Positions 1-13,744 of a stretch of 64,000 bases of DNA are shown here, in pieces. The notes under the pieces are model-generated. The model made no database searches, was not told the origin of the DNA, and was given only the letters and a program-made list of their open reading frames with translations. This DNA is from Botryosphaeria dothidea (Eukaryota > Ascomycota > Dothideomycetes > Botryosphaeriales > Botryosphaeriaceae), in contig WWBZ02000001.1 of assembly GCA_011503125.2 (NCBI GenBank), positions 5,642,001 through 5,706,000 on the forward strand, written 5' to 3'. The stretch's first letter is position 1. Each line of letters opens with the position of its first letter. Both the position numbers and the translations under genes were made by a program.

Positions 1-3000
1 TATATAATACTAGGGACTACCCTAAGGAAAGTATATAGTACGTAAACTACTCTTAAAGGTATATAGCCTAGAGTAACTCCTATCTAGTACGTAGAGCCTA
101 CTATACTAAGGCCGCCCAGGCCCGCCTAGTAGTACTAGAAAGGTACCGGGAAGGACCCCTAATAACTAAAATATAGCCTTAAACTAACTAGTTAACCGTT
201 AGACTAAGGAAGAGGATTAGGAAGGAGAAGCCGGTTAAGAGGGGACTAGGCAGGCTAAGAGACTTAAGCCGCCCCCCGCCTCCTAACTAAATAAGGTTTA
301 CCGGACTTAATAGCTTATAACACGCCTTAGAGGAGCCCGCGGGAACTCCCTCCTTATAGCCTATACCACTAGCCCCCTCGTAGCCGGACCTAGAGATAGA
401 AGGAAGTTAATATTAGATATAGGCTCTCTCTCTATTATATAGTATAACGTCTATAAGAGTAAGGATAGGGTAATACTTCCGCTCTTTAAGGAAGTAGACC
501 TAAAGATCTACTATATTCTAGCTATCTAGGAACCTTAGAGGAACCCGAGGGTTAAGACAATAGCAAGACACCCTACCTACTATATAGTTTTTCCCTAGAA
601 GAGAGTAGTAAGAACCTACTTCTTTATAAGCAAGGCTATTAGCCCCGACTTCTAGCAAGCAATAGTCTATTTACTAGATCTTATTATACTTTCCCTTATT
701 ACTAGGATATATATAATCTATATCTATAACTACTATAATCCCCCGCTAGCCTCTTATACTAGTATAGCGCTAGAAATCCTATCTCTTCTACCGGAAGTTC
801 TTAGAAAACTAGGGGAGCATATTCTCTTAGAGGACTTTAACCTCTACCATCCTATCTAGGGAGATATAACCTCCCTAATATACTACACCCTAGCGGATAA
901 CCTAATTAAGATAGCTACCGCAGCTAATCTTAACCTAGCCCTTCTAAGAGGCACTATTACTAGACGAGATAGTAGTAGCGAGAGTACTCTAGACCTTATC
1001 TTTATATTACGGTAGCTAGAGGAGAGAATTCTTAGCTATAGAGTTAGCTAGAAGCTCGAATTATCCTCTAACTACCTACCTATTCTTACTATACTTAATT
1101 TTTCTCCTACCCCCGTAGAACTACGTCTTCTAAGGCCCTAGTAGAAGAAAGTAGACTAGAAGAGAACTAATAATATACTCTAATTAAAGCTCGAACACCT
1201 TAAAGTAGCCCCTCTTAATACTAAAGCAGACCTAAATTACTTTACTATACTACTCTAGGAGGCCATCTAAAGAATAATCTAGGAGACTATCCTAGTAGTA
1301 AGACCCTCGCCCTAGGCCTCTATATAATAGATAAAGGAGTATTCGGACCTAGTATACTAGACTAGAGTAGCTAGAAGGAAGTAGACGGCTATAGGGAGGG
1401 AGGAGGACTAGATAGTATACTAAACTATTACTAATAGCAAGAAGAGGTAGATTAGAAGAGATAGAATAAAAGTATAGCGTAGAATAGTAGCTAAGATTAC
1501 TTCGGACCCATCTATACTCTAGAAGCTCTTAAAGTAGATAAGAATAAGAGTACTAGAACCTCTAGCCCCACCTTAGTTCCCACCCCTCTAGAGAGTAGAT
1601 AAATAACTATATTACGATAACTAGTCTAAGGCAGAAATCCTTATTAACTAGTTCTTCTTACCTCCTAGGGCCACCGACCTCTTAGATCTAGATAGGTATA
1701 TATACCTAGTACTAGTAGAGATTCCCTAAGACCTTACTAAAGAGTAGGTCCTCTATACTATTAAGAAGCTTCCCCTAGATAAGGCACTAGGCCTAGATAA
1801 GATTACTAATAGGTTCCTAAAGTAATGCGCTAAGATACTAAGGGGACCCCTTACTAGGCTCTTCTAGGGATACCTCGTACTTAGATACTACCCTAGGTAG
1901 TTTAAAAGCTCTATTACCGTAGTCCTTAGGAAACTATAGAGGGACGACTATACTAAAGCTAAGTTATTTAGGCCGATTACTTTATTTAATACGCTAGAAA
2001 AGCTACTTAAGAGAATTATAGTAGATAGAATCTCCTAGGCTACTAAAGTATACGGCCTACTCCCTAATATATAGATAGGAGCTAGGAGAAATAGATCCGT
2101 AGTAGTAGCTCTTAACCTACTTATAGAATAGATCTATACTATCTAGGTATAAGACCTAAGGCTAGTAGCTTTAGTTCTTAGCCTAGATATCTCGGAAGTA
2201 TATAACCACGTATCTTATAGAAGGCTTCTCTATAATATAAGAATGGTAAAACTCCTAGAATAGGTAGAAAGATTTACCCGATCCTTTCTATAGGACCGTA
2301 CTACTTAGCTATCCTTCGGAGACTTCACTAGTCTACTAATCTAGACCTTAACCAGGATTCCCTAGGGATCCTTACTATCGCCGATACTCTACCTATTCTT
2401 TATATCTAACCTACTTATATAGCTACGTAGGGGCAATACCTTCCCTCTTAGATTCGTCGATAATACTAATATTCTAACCTTTAGTAGATCTATAGAATAG
2501 AACTATAGGATACTAGAGGGAGTATATTAAATTTGCGAGTACTAGGCAGCTACCTACGGGTTAGCTTTCTCGCCCGATAAGTATTACCTTATTTATTTTA
2601 TAAGGAAACTAAGGAGATTTAATATAGTAGCAGGGATCCGTATCTCTAGATTTACTAGATACCTAGAGCCTATAATTAAGATTCTAGGAGTCTACGTAGA
2701 TAATAAGCTTAGATAGGGACCCTATATTAGGAAAACAGGAGCTAAGGTAATTAAATAGTATATATCTCTCTTTAGACTCGCGGCGTCTACCTAGGGAGCC
2801 TTATTTACTAAAGCCTGTTATATCTATACGGCCGTAGTAAGGCTAGTCCTTACCTACGGCTATAGGGTATAGTATACTCTAGAGGGAATCCTAGGGTAGA
2901 GAAAAATAACTATCTAGCCACTAAAGAAGATCTAAAACTAGTGCCTACGTACTATCTTAGGGGCGTATAAGTTAACTAGTATATAAACCTTAGAGTATAA

Positions 3001-3992
3001 GATAGGGATTCCCCTACTCTTACTATACCTAGACGAACTAGCACTAGCCTAAGCTATTAGAGCTAGGAATAGCCTAGTCGCGATAGTAGTAGAGGAAACT
3101 TACTAGAGTATTAAATAGATAGCTCGGGCTACTCTAAGTACTAGAGGCGCCACTAGCCCTACTAGAAGAACTCTACTTAGAAAAAAGGCAAACTCACTCC
3201 TTAACTACTACCCCTCTACCTACTAGAGTCTCCCGGAGCGAACGAAGCTACGTATAGTATATAGGAATAAGTAGAAGGAGAGATAGATAAAGTCTACTAG
3301 CTAGGGAAGATAAGATAAGCTAGTAGCCTAAAGTATATAGTAGAACCTAAAAATTAGATAAATCTACAGCGAACTATCTAAGCTATAGAGCATACTCGCT
3401 ACCCTACTATATATAGAGTATATTAGACTAGAGGACTTCCTCTTAAGGCGCAAGGTGCTAGGATACTCTAGTCCTACCTGTCTATGCGGCTAGTATAGAC
3501 AAACCCTAAAGTATATCCTTCTCTTCTACCTCTACTTCTAATAGGGTAGGATATAGATACTCTAAAGGGTAGGGACTACGGACTACTACTCCCTCCTCTT
3601 AATAAAGAAGGGGATTAAAGTAGTAATAGACTAGTTCTTACGCCTAGAGCTACTTAAGCAATTTAGCCTAGTAAGGAAACTAATATAGGAAGATAACTAG
3701 GAAGAGGAACTAGGAGGATAACTAGGACTACTAGGACTACTAGGACCTAGATAACTACGAGGATAAGGACTAAAGAGATAGGTTTAGTAGATAAATATAG
3801 GACTACTATAGTAGCCGCTACTAGTAAGAAGGAAAAATAAGAACTAGTATAGGATAGTATACCTAGAGAGAGAGGAGGGGTTTTTACCAGGCGAAAAGGT
3901 TTTCCTCCTCGTATAAAATAACTATAGATAGCTAGCCCCGCATAGACCCGTAAGGGAGCTATATCGGGAAGAAATAAATTTATCTATCTATC
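1..3992 (+). mobile_element. LINE copy A, Tad-like non-LTR retrotransposon, RIP-degraded, 5' cut by window
   Basis: The sequence starts inside the second zinc knuckle of the LINE ORF1. It runs through an apurinic-type endonuclease (about 400-1010; GDFN-like motif near 835, followed by the H-P-I block), a reverse transcriptase (about 1550-2620) and a C-terminal CxC...H...C cluster (about 3475-3540). It ends in a TATC repeat tail at 3980-3992. Tryptophan and glutamine codons are replaced by TAG/TAA throughout, so no protein can be made. The RT motif that should be FVDD reads FVDN near 2455. The flank right of the tail (from 3993) resumes Ty3-2x, so A was inserted into that element. Family assignment to Tad is by motif order, not by search. 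Confidence 0.85.
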
Positions 3993-5314
3993 TATAGATA
4001 TTAGTAGAGATAAGCTTATTAATATCTTCTATAAGTATTTTACGTAAGCTCTAATAAGAGAGGGTTCGCTATAAGGTAATAGTTCTCTTTCTTAGTTAAT
4101 ATTCTTAGTTAAGGCTACGAATATTAGTACTAGAGAGGATACCTTCGTAATAGTTAGCGATATTCTTAGTTAAAAGATTATTTTCTTAGATAAGCCGGCT
4201 AATCTTATTATTACTTTCCTTAATAACTCTATTAGATCTAGCGATTATCTTCTTATAGGTCTATTTAAGTTTCTTATACTTATCCTAAAGAGAGACGTAG
4301 GCTATATACTCTTTACTAGTAGCTATTTAAGTAACTTAAAGAACGTAGTAGAACTTAGTACGCTAGTTTACTATTACTATAGTATACTAGTTATAGAAGA
4401 TATATTCGTTAGGCTAGTAAATAGAGTCGAGTCCGTAGTTACTTAGTATTCTAGGGTTAATAGTAAGGTTAAGATCCGTAGCTAATAAATATATAAGTTC
4501 TTCGGGTTTTAGATTTCTACGTAAGATAGTACGACGTAAGGTAGAACCGGTAGCTTAACTTTACTAGTCTAAGGTATTAGAAAAGCCCTAAAATAGGATA
4601 GTACTACTTATAAACTCGTTAAGGTTCTAGCTAGGTTCTCTAACTATATTATTAAATAATTCTTCTTTATTATCGCTTAGATAAATAGAGATAGTACTAG
4701 CGATACTACTAGTACGGCTACGACTATAGCTTGCGGGGAATAGGCTTTATTACGCTATAATCTTCGCTAATTATTCTAGTTTTTAGAGTAGTTTAACTCG
4801 TATTATAGGTAAAAACTCTAAAGAGATTAGTACGGGGTTAACGAGGATCTTTATATCTTATTAAAGAAGATAGATTTTCTATAATTATACTATTATTTCT
4901 CTAATAGTATAGGTTTTAATATTTCTAGATTACTTATCGTAGAGTGTTAGTATTATTAAATTCTAGTTATAGATTATTAGTATTATTAGGTTCTAGTTAT
5001 AGGTTATCGAGTTTAGGTTCTAGTTAATAGTACGGGTATCGGGTTATCGAGTTTAGGTTTCTTATTAGTAGTATATAGATTATATAAGGTAGTAAAGCCG
5101 AAATAATAGTATTACTTTTAACTAAAAATCTATATATAAGGAGAAAGAAAAGAGAGTCTAGAAAGAGAGGGCGAAGGGTAAATATACCTAGTCGCTTAGC
5201 GCTAGGCCCGTATTTTAGTATCTAACCGAGTTATTCTTAGTAAAGCTAGGGCCTCTAATTACTATTAAGTATCTATCTAGTTACCTAGAATAGTAGCGCT
5301 TAAGAAGCCTAATA
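3993..5314 (-). mobile_element. Ty3-2x: 5' LTR, leader and start of gag of a minus-strand Ty3/gypsy element
   Basis: Read on the minus strand this is a 5' LTR (5314 down to about 5085), a leader of about 0.55 kb, and the first part of gag. The gag part (about 4540 to 3993) is an inverted copy of 5315-5860 in Ty3-2, so both are the same family. The LTR edge abuts Ty3-2 gag exactly at 5314/5315 and the next five bases (tcgta) are the expected target duplication; the other copy lies outside the window. The rest of gag, pol and the 3' LTR are beyond LINE A. The leader holds imperfect repeats at 4955-5060. All codons are RIP-damaged. Confidence 0.75.
5085..5314 (-). repeat. 5' LTR of Ty3-2x (about 230 bp)
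   Basis: On the minus strand it begins TATTAGGC, which is the expected TGTTAGGC after RIP, and ends in TA near 5085. It matches the 3' LTR of Ty3-2 (26817-27004 plus 44607-44662) in the opposite orientation, and total lengths agree. It contains an AGAAAG-rich tract and a TATATATA stretch, which in the other LTR copy is the site where the SINEs inserted. Confidence 0.7.
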
Positions 5315-8300
5315 TCGTACTATCTTACGTAGAAATCTAAAACCCGAAGAACTTATATATTTATTAGCTACGGATCTTAACCTTACTATTAACCCCGAAA
5401 TACTAAGTAACTATAGACTCGACTCTATTCGCTAGCCTAACGAATATATCTTCTATAATTAGTATACTATAGTAATAGTAAACTAGCGTACTAAGTTCTA
5501 CTATGTTTTCTAAGTTACTTAAATAGCCGCTAGTAAAAAGTATATAGTCTACGCCTCTTTTTAGAATAAGTATAAGAAACTTAAGTAGACCTATAAGAAG
5601 ATAATCGCTAGATCTAATAGAGTTATTAAAGAAAGTAACGATAAGATTAGCCGGCTTATTTAAGAAAATAACCTTCTAACTAAGAATATTACTAACTCTT
5701 ATACGGGTATCCTCTCTAGTACTAATATTCGTAGCTTTAACTAGAAACGTTAACTAAGAGAGGAAACTACTATTTTATAGTAAATTCTTTCTTATTAGAG
5801 CTTACGTAAGATACTTATAGAAGATATTAATAAGCTTATCTCTACTAATAGCTATACTTTCGTTAACTTTAAGAATAATATAATTTTTAAGCTTAAAGTC
5901 GAAGAGAACTTCTTCTAAAGAAATTAGAAGCTAATAATCCGCTATATCTACTCTTATCTTACTAATTTAATCGCCGCTATAATACGTCCGTATATTAATA
6001 GCTACCGGATAGCCTTAGATTTCTTAGAAAAGCTAGGAAAGATATATAGAATAGATATCGTAAAGAAAAAAGCTACTAACGATTTTATTCTTACTAGATA
6101 AAGCGAGAAAGAGACGGTAGACGCCTACTACGCCCGTCTATATATACTCTAGTCTCTTACTAACTCTACTAAAGAGAAGAAGATCGATAAAATATAGAAT
6201 AGTATTTCTATTAGCTTAGCCCTCTTAGTAGCTATCCTTATCTTTACCTCTCTTAAATAGCTACTCGAAACCCTCCGTAAGACCGAATATCGTTATTAAG
6301 AGATTAAGTCTATAAATATCCGTTCTAATAAAAGAATAAATAATAGTAATAATTCTAAAAGGGATCGTATTAAGCCTATCTATAATTAGAAACCTATTTA
6401 AGATAATCTTAGCCGCTAGAGTAGAACTAGAAGCGGTAATATAAACTAAGATAGCTAATAGGGCCGTATACCTACTACTACTAAACTAAAAGACTAGGTT
6501 AGACCCTAGTATAAGCCTAAGCTAAAACTCTTAAAGTTATTAGATAAGAAACGCCTCGTAATAACGAGGTAGGGACGCTACCGTAGTTATAGAGACTCGG
6601 ACTACTTTATATCTAATAACTACTATCCTAATAATAACCGTATAAAGTTCGCGTATATCTAGAGTATTAAGAAACTTAACTCTAATAGCGAGTCGGAAAA
6701 CTTCTAGTCCTAGAAGTAAGTCGCTTTCTAGAACTATAAGAGTAGAAGAAGCTAGACGAGTAGCTAGCTAATCGTAGTTAGAAAGAGATAAAGATATTAA
6801 ACTTCGTAGTAGATAATCGCGCGTATAAAATTAAGGGAACTTATCTTATTATATATACTATAGTAGCTAGTAGTAATATATATTCTTTTATCGATAATAG
6901 AAGCTAAGCTAAGCTTATTAATACCTTCTTTATTCGCGCGTATAAGATAATAAAGATTTCTCTTATTAAACGGATTACTATAACTTTAGAAGACGGAATA
7001 TTCTTCTAATATATTATCTATATCTCTCTAGTTAATATTAATATTAGTTCTTATAAGAAATAACTTCTCTACTATATAGCTAATCTAGAAGACTATCTAC
7101 TAATTCTTAGAGATAGATAGTTACGTACTTATAACCCGTATATCGACTAGGATAAGCGGTTAGTTAAGTTTTATAAGCCTTAGTACTTTAAGGCTAGCTA
7201 TCTTACTATAAAATCTTATACTAAATACGCTATTAGGTGCCGACCTAAATAAAAGATAGGGAAATCTTAACTAGATATTTAACTATATTCTATATCTCTA
7301 CTCTTTTACTTAGTATTACTTCCTAGATATAAAGAATACTACTATATACCCGCGGAACCTACTATAAATACTAGCGTAGCTATAACTAGAGAAGATAATT
7401 TCTAGAAGTTTATAGATAGAAAGAAGATATATAGAAGAGAAGAACGTCTTACCCGGCTACTAAAGAAATACTACTAGATTAAAGAACTCTAGAATAAGAT
7501 AGAAGCGGATATACTCTCTTCTTACTAGAAAGAAGACTATAAAATTAAGCTTAAACCTAACTATAAACCTCCTTATATAAAAAGCTACCGCCTAATATCT
7601 TAATAGGAAAACGAAGCGGTTAAGAAGTATATTAACGAATATCTTGAAAAAGGGTTTATTCGCCCTAGCTCTTCGGACTATACCGTACCTCTACTTATTA
7701 TTAGAAAGCTAGGAGGAGGACTTAGGATCTATATTAACTATAGAGCTCTAAATACTATTACTAAGAAGAACCGATATCTAATTCTATATATTAATAAAAC
7801 TCTTACCTAGCTTAGTAAGGCTAAGATCTTTATAAAACTCGACGTTATCTATACTTTTAACCGGATCCGAATTAAAGAAGGCTATAAGTATCTTACCGCT
7901 TTTAATACTCGCTTTAGTTAGTACGAATATCTAGTTATACTCTTTAGGCTCTATAATACGCTAGGCACCTTTTAGAGCTATATTAATAATTCTATACTCG
8001 AATACCTAGATAAGTTTTATATAGCGTATCTAGATAATATCCTTATCTATAGTAAAAAGAAGGAAGAATACGCTAAAAACGTTAATAAAGTTCTCTAACG
8101 ACTAAAGGACCGTAGTCTTTAACTCGACCTTAATAAATGCGAGTTTAATATTAGATTAGTTAAATACCTTAGCCTTATTATAAGTATAAACGAAATCGAA
8201 ATAGACCTAGAAAAAGTCTTAGCTATTATTAATTAGAAGGTACTAACGTTAGTAAAGAATATATAAGCCTTTATTAGCTTTATAAATTTCTACCGCCGCT

Positions 8301-8315
8301 TTATTAAGAACTTCT
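5315..8315 (+). pseudogene. Ty3-2 gag, protease and reverse transcriptase (first segment)
   Basis: Degraded gag-pol of a Ty3/gypsy element. A Gag-like segment (about 6000-6450, DFLEKLGKIY in one frame) is followed by a tract with zinc-knuckle-like Cys/Tyr spacing near 6580, then a retroviral protease-like core (FIDN near 6887) and RT. RT shows GGGLRIYINYRALN (about 7705-7750), KLDV and the polymerase box YLDN at 8027-8038, where the canonical second Asp is now Asn. Protease and RT share one frame, which is -1 relative to gag, as in the other Ty3 families here. Many TAG/TAA codons stand where Trp or Gln is expected. The 5' LTR and gag start are displaced to the left by Ty3-2x; Ty3-1a interrupts after the RFIK motif. 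Confidence 0.8.
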
Positions 8316-8320
8316 TCTAT

Positions 8321-8711
8321 TATTATAAACGTGGCTTATATAGACCCCTTACTTATTTACCTTCGTTAATTTAAAATCTAGATCTAGACTTACCTACTTA
8401 TAAATTAGGAAGCTAGTATTTTAGTTCGTTCTTTATATATATAAAGCTCGCCCCTCTGCTTTGTAGTTAGTTCTTTAGTCTAGCAATAAGTATTCCTCGC
8501 GTACAACTTAGTACGCCTTAAATTAGACCTTGCTTGCCTCCCTCGTCCCTCGTCCCTCGCCCCTCGTCCCTCGCCTCTCGTCTCTCGCACCTCGTACCCT
8601 CGCCCTTTAAACTACACCCTTATACTTCGGCATTGTTTTACCCCTACTGCCTTTACCGGCTTCGTTACCTCGTCTCTCCGCCCCCCCCCCCTCTAAGGTC
8701 CGTTTATTATA
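8321..8711 (+). repeat. 5' LTR of Ty3-1a
   Basis: It begins TATTATAAACG (TG mutated to TA) and ends at TTATTATA; the 3' LTR still ends TTATTACA, showing the canonical CA. It contains the palindrome CTTTATATATATAAAG (8431-8446), a likely TATA region, an array of about 7-bp CCCTCGT-type units (8538-8605) and a C run near 8681-8691. Confidence 0.9.
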
Positions 8712-8790
8712 TTTTGCTAGACTCTCTCTAGTAGGCCTAAAGCTCTCGCCGAAGCCCTAGACTGTAATTCCTAAAATAGTTAATAGAACT

Positions 8791-10060
8791 ATACCTCCTA
8801 ATCCTTGGGATACGCTCTTCTAAGTCCTTAATTAAGTCCCTACTCCTGTTAACGCTCGTCCTACCTTCCCTAAAGATATCCCGGTTTCTCTACGCGTTAC
8901 CCTTAGCTAGGTATACGCTAGAGAAAGACAATCTTGCCTAAGATCCGATATCGATTCACTAGCTATCCCTAAGAATGCTACGAACGCCTAAGTTGCTTGC
9001 ATCTTTTACTACTACGGTTTTGGCCAAGATAAAGCCTTCGCCCGACTCTAACTACTAGCCCCGAACCTCCCTACTAACACGCCAGCTACTACGTCCACGG
9101 TATCTTCTTTAGAAACCCTACGTCCCCGCATCCCTAAGGTATCGGATCTAGAACCCTTTAAAGGAGAACGCACTCGATTCCAGAACTTCGCTACGCAACT
9201 TCAACTCAAATTTGCTTCGGACCCATCTGCTTTTACAACGGACATAGCTAAGATTACCTACGCTAGGTTATATCTTCGCGATACGGCTTACACTTAGTTT
9301 GCCCCTTACGTCTCTACTTCGAACGGTTCCGTAGACTTCGATAATTATAAGGTCTTCTACCAAGCTCTCAAGGCCGTATTTAATAATCCTAATGCTTACG
9401 CAACGGCTAAACGATCCCTCCTCGCGCTCAAACAAGACAAGTCCTACTCGGCTTACTACTTACGGTTTCTCTCGCTTATTACGACTCTTAGTTAGAAGGA
9501 AAACGTAGTAAAGATTTACTACTTCCGCCTTGGCCTTAAGGAGAACCTTAAGGATCTTCTTATTAGACGTTCTATACTACTAGAATTCGAAAAGTTCGCT
9601 AAAACCTACATTGCGTTGGATAACCAACTCTATACTCGAACAATTAAGAAAAAGACACCCGTAACTCGTACCCCTACCTCGACTTCTCTCTCTACACCAG
9701 CTACCCCTTAATCCTCGTCTCCCGCGCCAACCTCGATCTCCTAAAGTAAACCTATAGAACTAGATACCTCTACTCGAAAAGCGTACCGAAGAGCTAATAA
9801 TCTCTGCGCTTACTATAGTAATCCGAACTACTAGGTACGTAAGTGCCCTAAGGCAAAGGATCTAAAGGGTTTAAAGGGTCCAAACCTTAATTCGACCATA
9901 ACTGTACCCTCTCCGCCCACCTCGCTACTAGTAATAAGTCTACTCGTCTCTAAAACCTCGACTCCTATAACTCCTCCTACGGCTTCAGTCCTCTACGTAT
10001 TAAAAAACGTAGAAGGCTAAGTAGTACCCGGCACCTGCCTAGCCCCCCGCTACTTTCTAC
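8791..10060 (+). pseudogene. Ty3-1a gag (capsid and zinc knuckle), nonsense-mutated
   Basis: A Gag polyprotein frame can be read from about 8791 with scattered stops (for example at 9049 and near 9709) that fit Gln or Trp codons hit by RIP. The capsid-like part spans about 9121-9660 (FKGERTRFQNF near the start). A zinc knuckle sits at 9805-9846 as C-x2-Y-x4-Y-x4-C; the expected pattern is C-x2-C-x4-H-x4-C, so one Cys and the His have become Tyr (TGC/CAC to TAC). The start is not certain because ATG codons have turned into ATA. The end is approximate; pol is in the -1 frame. Confidence 0.72.
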
Positions 10061-13000
10061 TTTAAATTAATTCTCTATTCTTGCTTCTTTATCTTCGAAC
10101 CTCGGAATACTCTTATTTTTACCCCCCGAACCTCGTACCTCGAAACCACGCGCTATTAATCTCGGAAAACGCCTACTCCTTATTCTTAAGTTAGTAGTTA
10201 ATAATATAATCGAAACCTCGTCTATACTAGACTCTAGTACTTCGTCCTTATTTATAGATAATACTTTTATTAAGGAACACTCGCTCCCTACTCGTTAAAA
10301 AATATAACCTAAATCCCTCGAGCTGGCTAATAGATCTATAGCTAGGTAGATTACTTATAAAGCCGACCTTTAACTCGATATTAATTAATACTAAGAACTC
10401 CTTACCTTTTAGGTAACTAAGCTTAGTTAATATTCTATTATTCTTAGAAAACCTTAGCTAGAAAGACACGATCTATAGATTCTCTAGTTAAGGAATACTA
10501 TTACCTTCGCTTCTCCTTTCTACTAAGCAAATTACTTACCTACTCGATAACCTACGATTACGCCTCCTAATCCGCCTTCGATCTCTTACGCTACGGTATC
10601 CTACGCCGCTCTTACCCGCTATATCTAACGAGATAAGACTAGGATCTATGCCGTATTAATTAAGGAAATCTAAGAACACCTTAAAAGCCTTAAAAAAACG
10701 GAACAACAAACCCCGGAACAAGAACTCGAAACCCTCCGCTCACGAATCCCGGCTCGATTTTACTACCTTCTTTCTTTCTTTACTAAGAAAGAGGCCGATA
10801 AGCTTCCCCTACATCGATATATTAATTATAAAATTTCGCTAGAAGAGGGCAAGAAACCCCTATTCGGTCCTCTCTACTTAATATCCGATTTAGAGCTTAA
10901 GGCTCTACGCGAATATCTTAATAAGAACCTTAAGAAAGGTTTTATTCGGCCCTTATCCTTATCCTCTGCGTCCCCTATTCTCTTTATTAAGAAACTAGGT
11001 AGCGGCCTTCGTTTTTATGTAGATTATCGCGAACTAAACGGTATTACGAAAAAGAACCGTTATCTACTCCCCTTAATTAACGAGACTCTCCGTCAACTTC
11101 AAGGCTCTCGTATTTTTACTCGACTCGACCTTCGCGGTGCTTATAACCTTATCCGGATTAAGGAAGGCTCCGAATATTTAACCGCCTTTAGGACTCGCTA
11201 TAGCCTATACGAGTACCTTATTATACCCTTTAGCCTTACGAATACGCCTACTACCTGCTAATAATTCGTTAACGATATACTACGTGAATATCTCGACCGC
11301 TAGTACGTCGTCTACTTAGATAATATTCTTATCTACTCGGAAATAGAAGAGGAGCACCACGAACACGTCTAATTAGTTCTCGAAAAACTTCGTGAAGCAG
11401 GCCTATACGTAAAAGGCGAAAAATGCGACTTCTATACGACTTCGACCACGTTTCTTAGCTTCGTTATCTCCCTAGACGGTATCTCTATGGACCCGGCTAA
11501 GGTAGCCGCCGTAAGAGACTAGGAGGCTCCTCGCTCAGTTAAAGATCTCCAATCGTTCCTTGGCTTTACAAACTTTTACCGAAGATTTATTAAAGGATAC
11601 TCTCGAAAAGCTAGAGCTCTCTTTAGGCTCCTAGCTAAGAATATTCGTTTTACTTAGGAAAAAGAATAGGATAAGGCATTTACTTATCTTAAGGAAGCCT
11701 TCTGCTCTTACCTAATTCTCCGACACTTCGACCCCCAACTCGAAACTATCCTTAAAACCGACTTATCCGACTTTATTATCTCCGTAATTTTATCCTAATA
11801 GGTAACCTACGATAATAGCAGAAGAATCCTACATCCTATCGCCTACTACTCTCGGAAAATAACCTCCGTAGAGTAGAACTACGGTATCGGGGATAAGGAA
11901 CTCTTAGCTATCGTGGAAGCCCTAAAGGAATACCGTTCCCTCGTTATTAACCTCTCCTCGCCACTCCTCGTTCTTATAGATTACTCGAATTTAACTAGCT
12001 TTGCCTCTAAGTAAATCTTAAACCGTCGGCAAGCACGCTAGGTAATTAAACTCTTAGAACTCGACTTTAAGATCGTCTACCGCCTAGGAACTAAGAATTA
12101 ACGCGCGGATGCGTTAACAAGACGGTTAGGAGACCTCCCTGCTCGAGAAGGGCGCCTACCCCCTACTACGATTCTTACCTCTAAAAAATTCGAAATTTCG
12201 ACCCTTATTTCTACTCGCCATTTAATCGCTAGGCTAGAACCGTCTCTAGCTAGTAAAATTCGCTTAGCACTCGATAAGGATACTCTTGGACAAGAGATCC
12301 TTACCGCACTCGATACCCACGCACTTCGATATTCTAAGGTAGATTTAGGCGCATGTTCTAAGGATAACGATGGTCTCTTACTAGTTAATAGACTTATCTA
12401 TATTCCTAAAGATCTAAGCCTCCGCTAAAGGATTATTAGCTCTCGACACTCGCACCCGGCTACTAGACACCCAGGCCAAGCAGCAATATTTAAACTCGTT
12501 ACTCGTAATTTCTAGTGGCTAGGTCTACGCCAGACAGTAGCTCGTTTTATACGAAACTATAAGACCTGCCAAAGAATTAAACCCGCTCGACATGCCCCCT
12601 ATAGATATTTGAAACCCCTTGAAGTGCCACAACGCCGCTGGCAATCCGTTTCTCTCGATTTAATTACGGGACTTCCAACGTCTAACTCGTTCGATACTAT
12701 ATTAGTAGTCGTAGATCGACTAACTAAAATGGCTCACTTTATTCCTTGCTAAACAACCCTCGATTCGATAGAGCTTGCTAAGCTTTATCGAGACTACGTT
12801 TTTCGACTATATAGCTTACCCGACGACTTCGTATCTAACCGCGGCTCGATTTTTACCTCTAAATTTACTAGAGCTCTTAGTAGATCCCTATCTATTAAGA
12901 CCAACTTTAGTACGGCTTTCCACCCGCAAACCGACAGCCAGACAGAGCGCATTAACGCTATTCTCGAGCAATACCTTCGTGCCTACGTTTCGTACTAATA

Positions 13001-13706
13001 AGACGATTAGAACGACTTTCTCTCCCTTGCTAAATTCGCTTATAATAATACAATCTCGACCACGACTAAGGTTACCCCCTTCTTTACAAACTACGGCTTC
13101 CACCCTCGTTATAAGATTCTACGGAAAGACCCGATCTTAGCCCCACTCGAACCCCTACGTCTCTTCTAAGAGAACCTCGAAAACCTCGAAAACCACCTTC
13201 GCCAAGAAATTCGATTCGCACAAGATGCCTACGCAGAACAAGCTAATAAAGACCGTATCTCGCCACCCGTCTTTAAGCCTAGTAACCTCGTTTGGCTCCT
13301 AAGACGGCATATCTCGACAACAAGACCTTCGGATAAACTCGACTTCAAACGCCTTGGCCCCTTTCCTATACTAGGAAAGATCTCGACTTATGCCTATCGC
13401 CTAGAACTACTAAGGACGATAAAAGTCCACCCCGTATTCCACGTCTCTTTACTCGAACCCGCGGCCTCTAACCTCTTGCCTAATCAAGTCTAACCTCCGC
13501 CCCCGCCCGTTATCGTTAACGGTGAAGAAGAGTACCGGGTAGAAGAGATTCTAGACGTTAAAGCAACCCGGAGACAACCGAAATACCTCGTAAAATAGAC
13601 TGGTTACTCGACACCAACCTGGGAACCTTACGACCTTGTTAAAGACCTTAAGGCCCTTAATACGTTCTATAAACGTTACCCTTTAAAACCTCGACCCTTA
13701 GGCTAA
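10061..13706 (+). pseudogene. Ty3-1a pol: protease, RT, RNase H, integrase, chromodomain
   Basis: The pol frame is -1 relative to gag and stays in register to the stop at 13704-13706. RT spans about 10700-11560 with the box YLDN at 11313-11324 (Asp to Asn). RNase H follows (TDLSDF near 11760, DKELLAIVEALKE near 11895, RADALTRR near 12110). Integrase starts near 12430 with an H...H...C-x2-C-like zinc region, then VVVDRLTKMAHF and the A-F-H-P-Q-T-D box near 12920. The chromodomain is well preserved at about 13524-13690 (EEYRVEEILD, then YLVK-TGYSTPTWEP). Expected role: integration into heterochromatin guided by the chromodomain. Nonsense codons make it inactive. Confidence 0.85.
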
Positions 13707-13744
13707 AGGCTCGTAGGAACTTACCTCTAGGGAGGAGAGCCTAC

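Noticed and set aside
8534..8731. A 65-codon Ser/Pro-rich frame
   Set aside because: It runs through the CCCTCGT array of the Ty3-1a LTR and past the LTR edge; low-complexity artefact.
12775..13140. A 121-codon frame in Ty3-1a
   Set aside because: Different frame from the integrase that is readable in the same place; shadow of pol.
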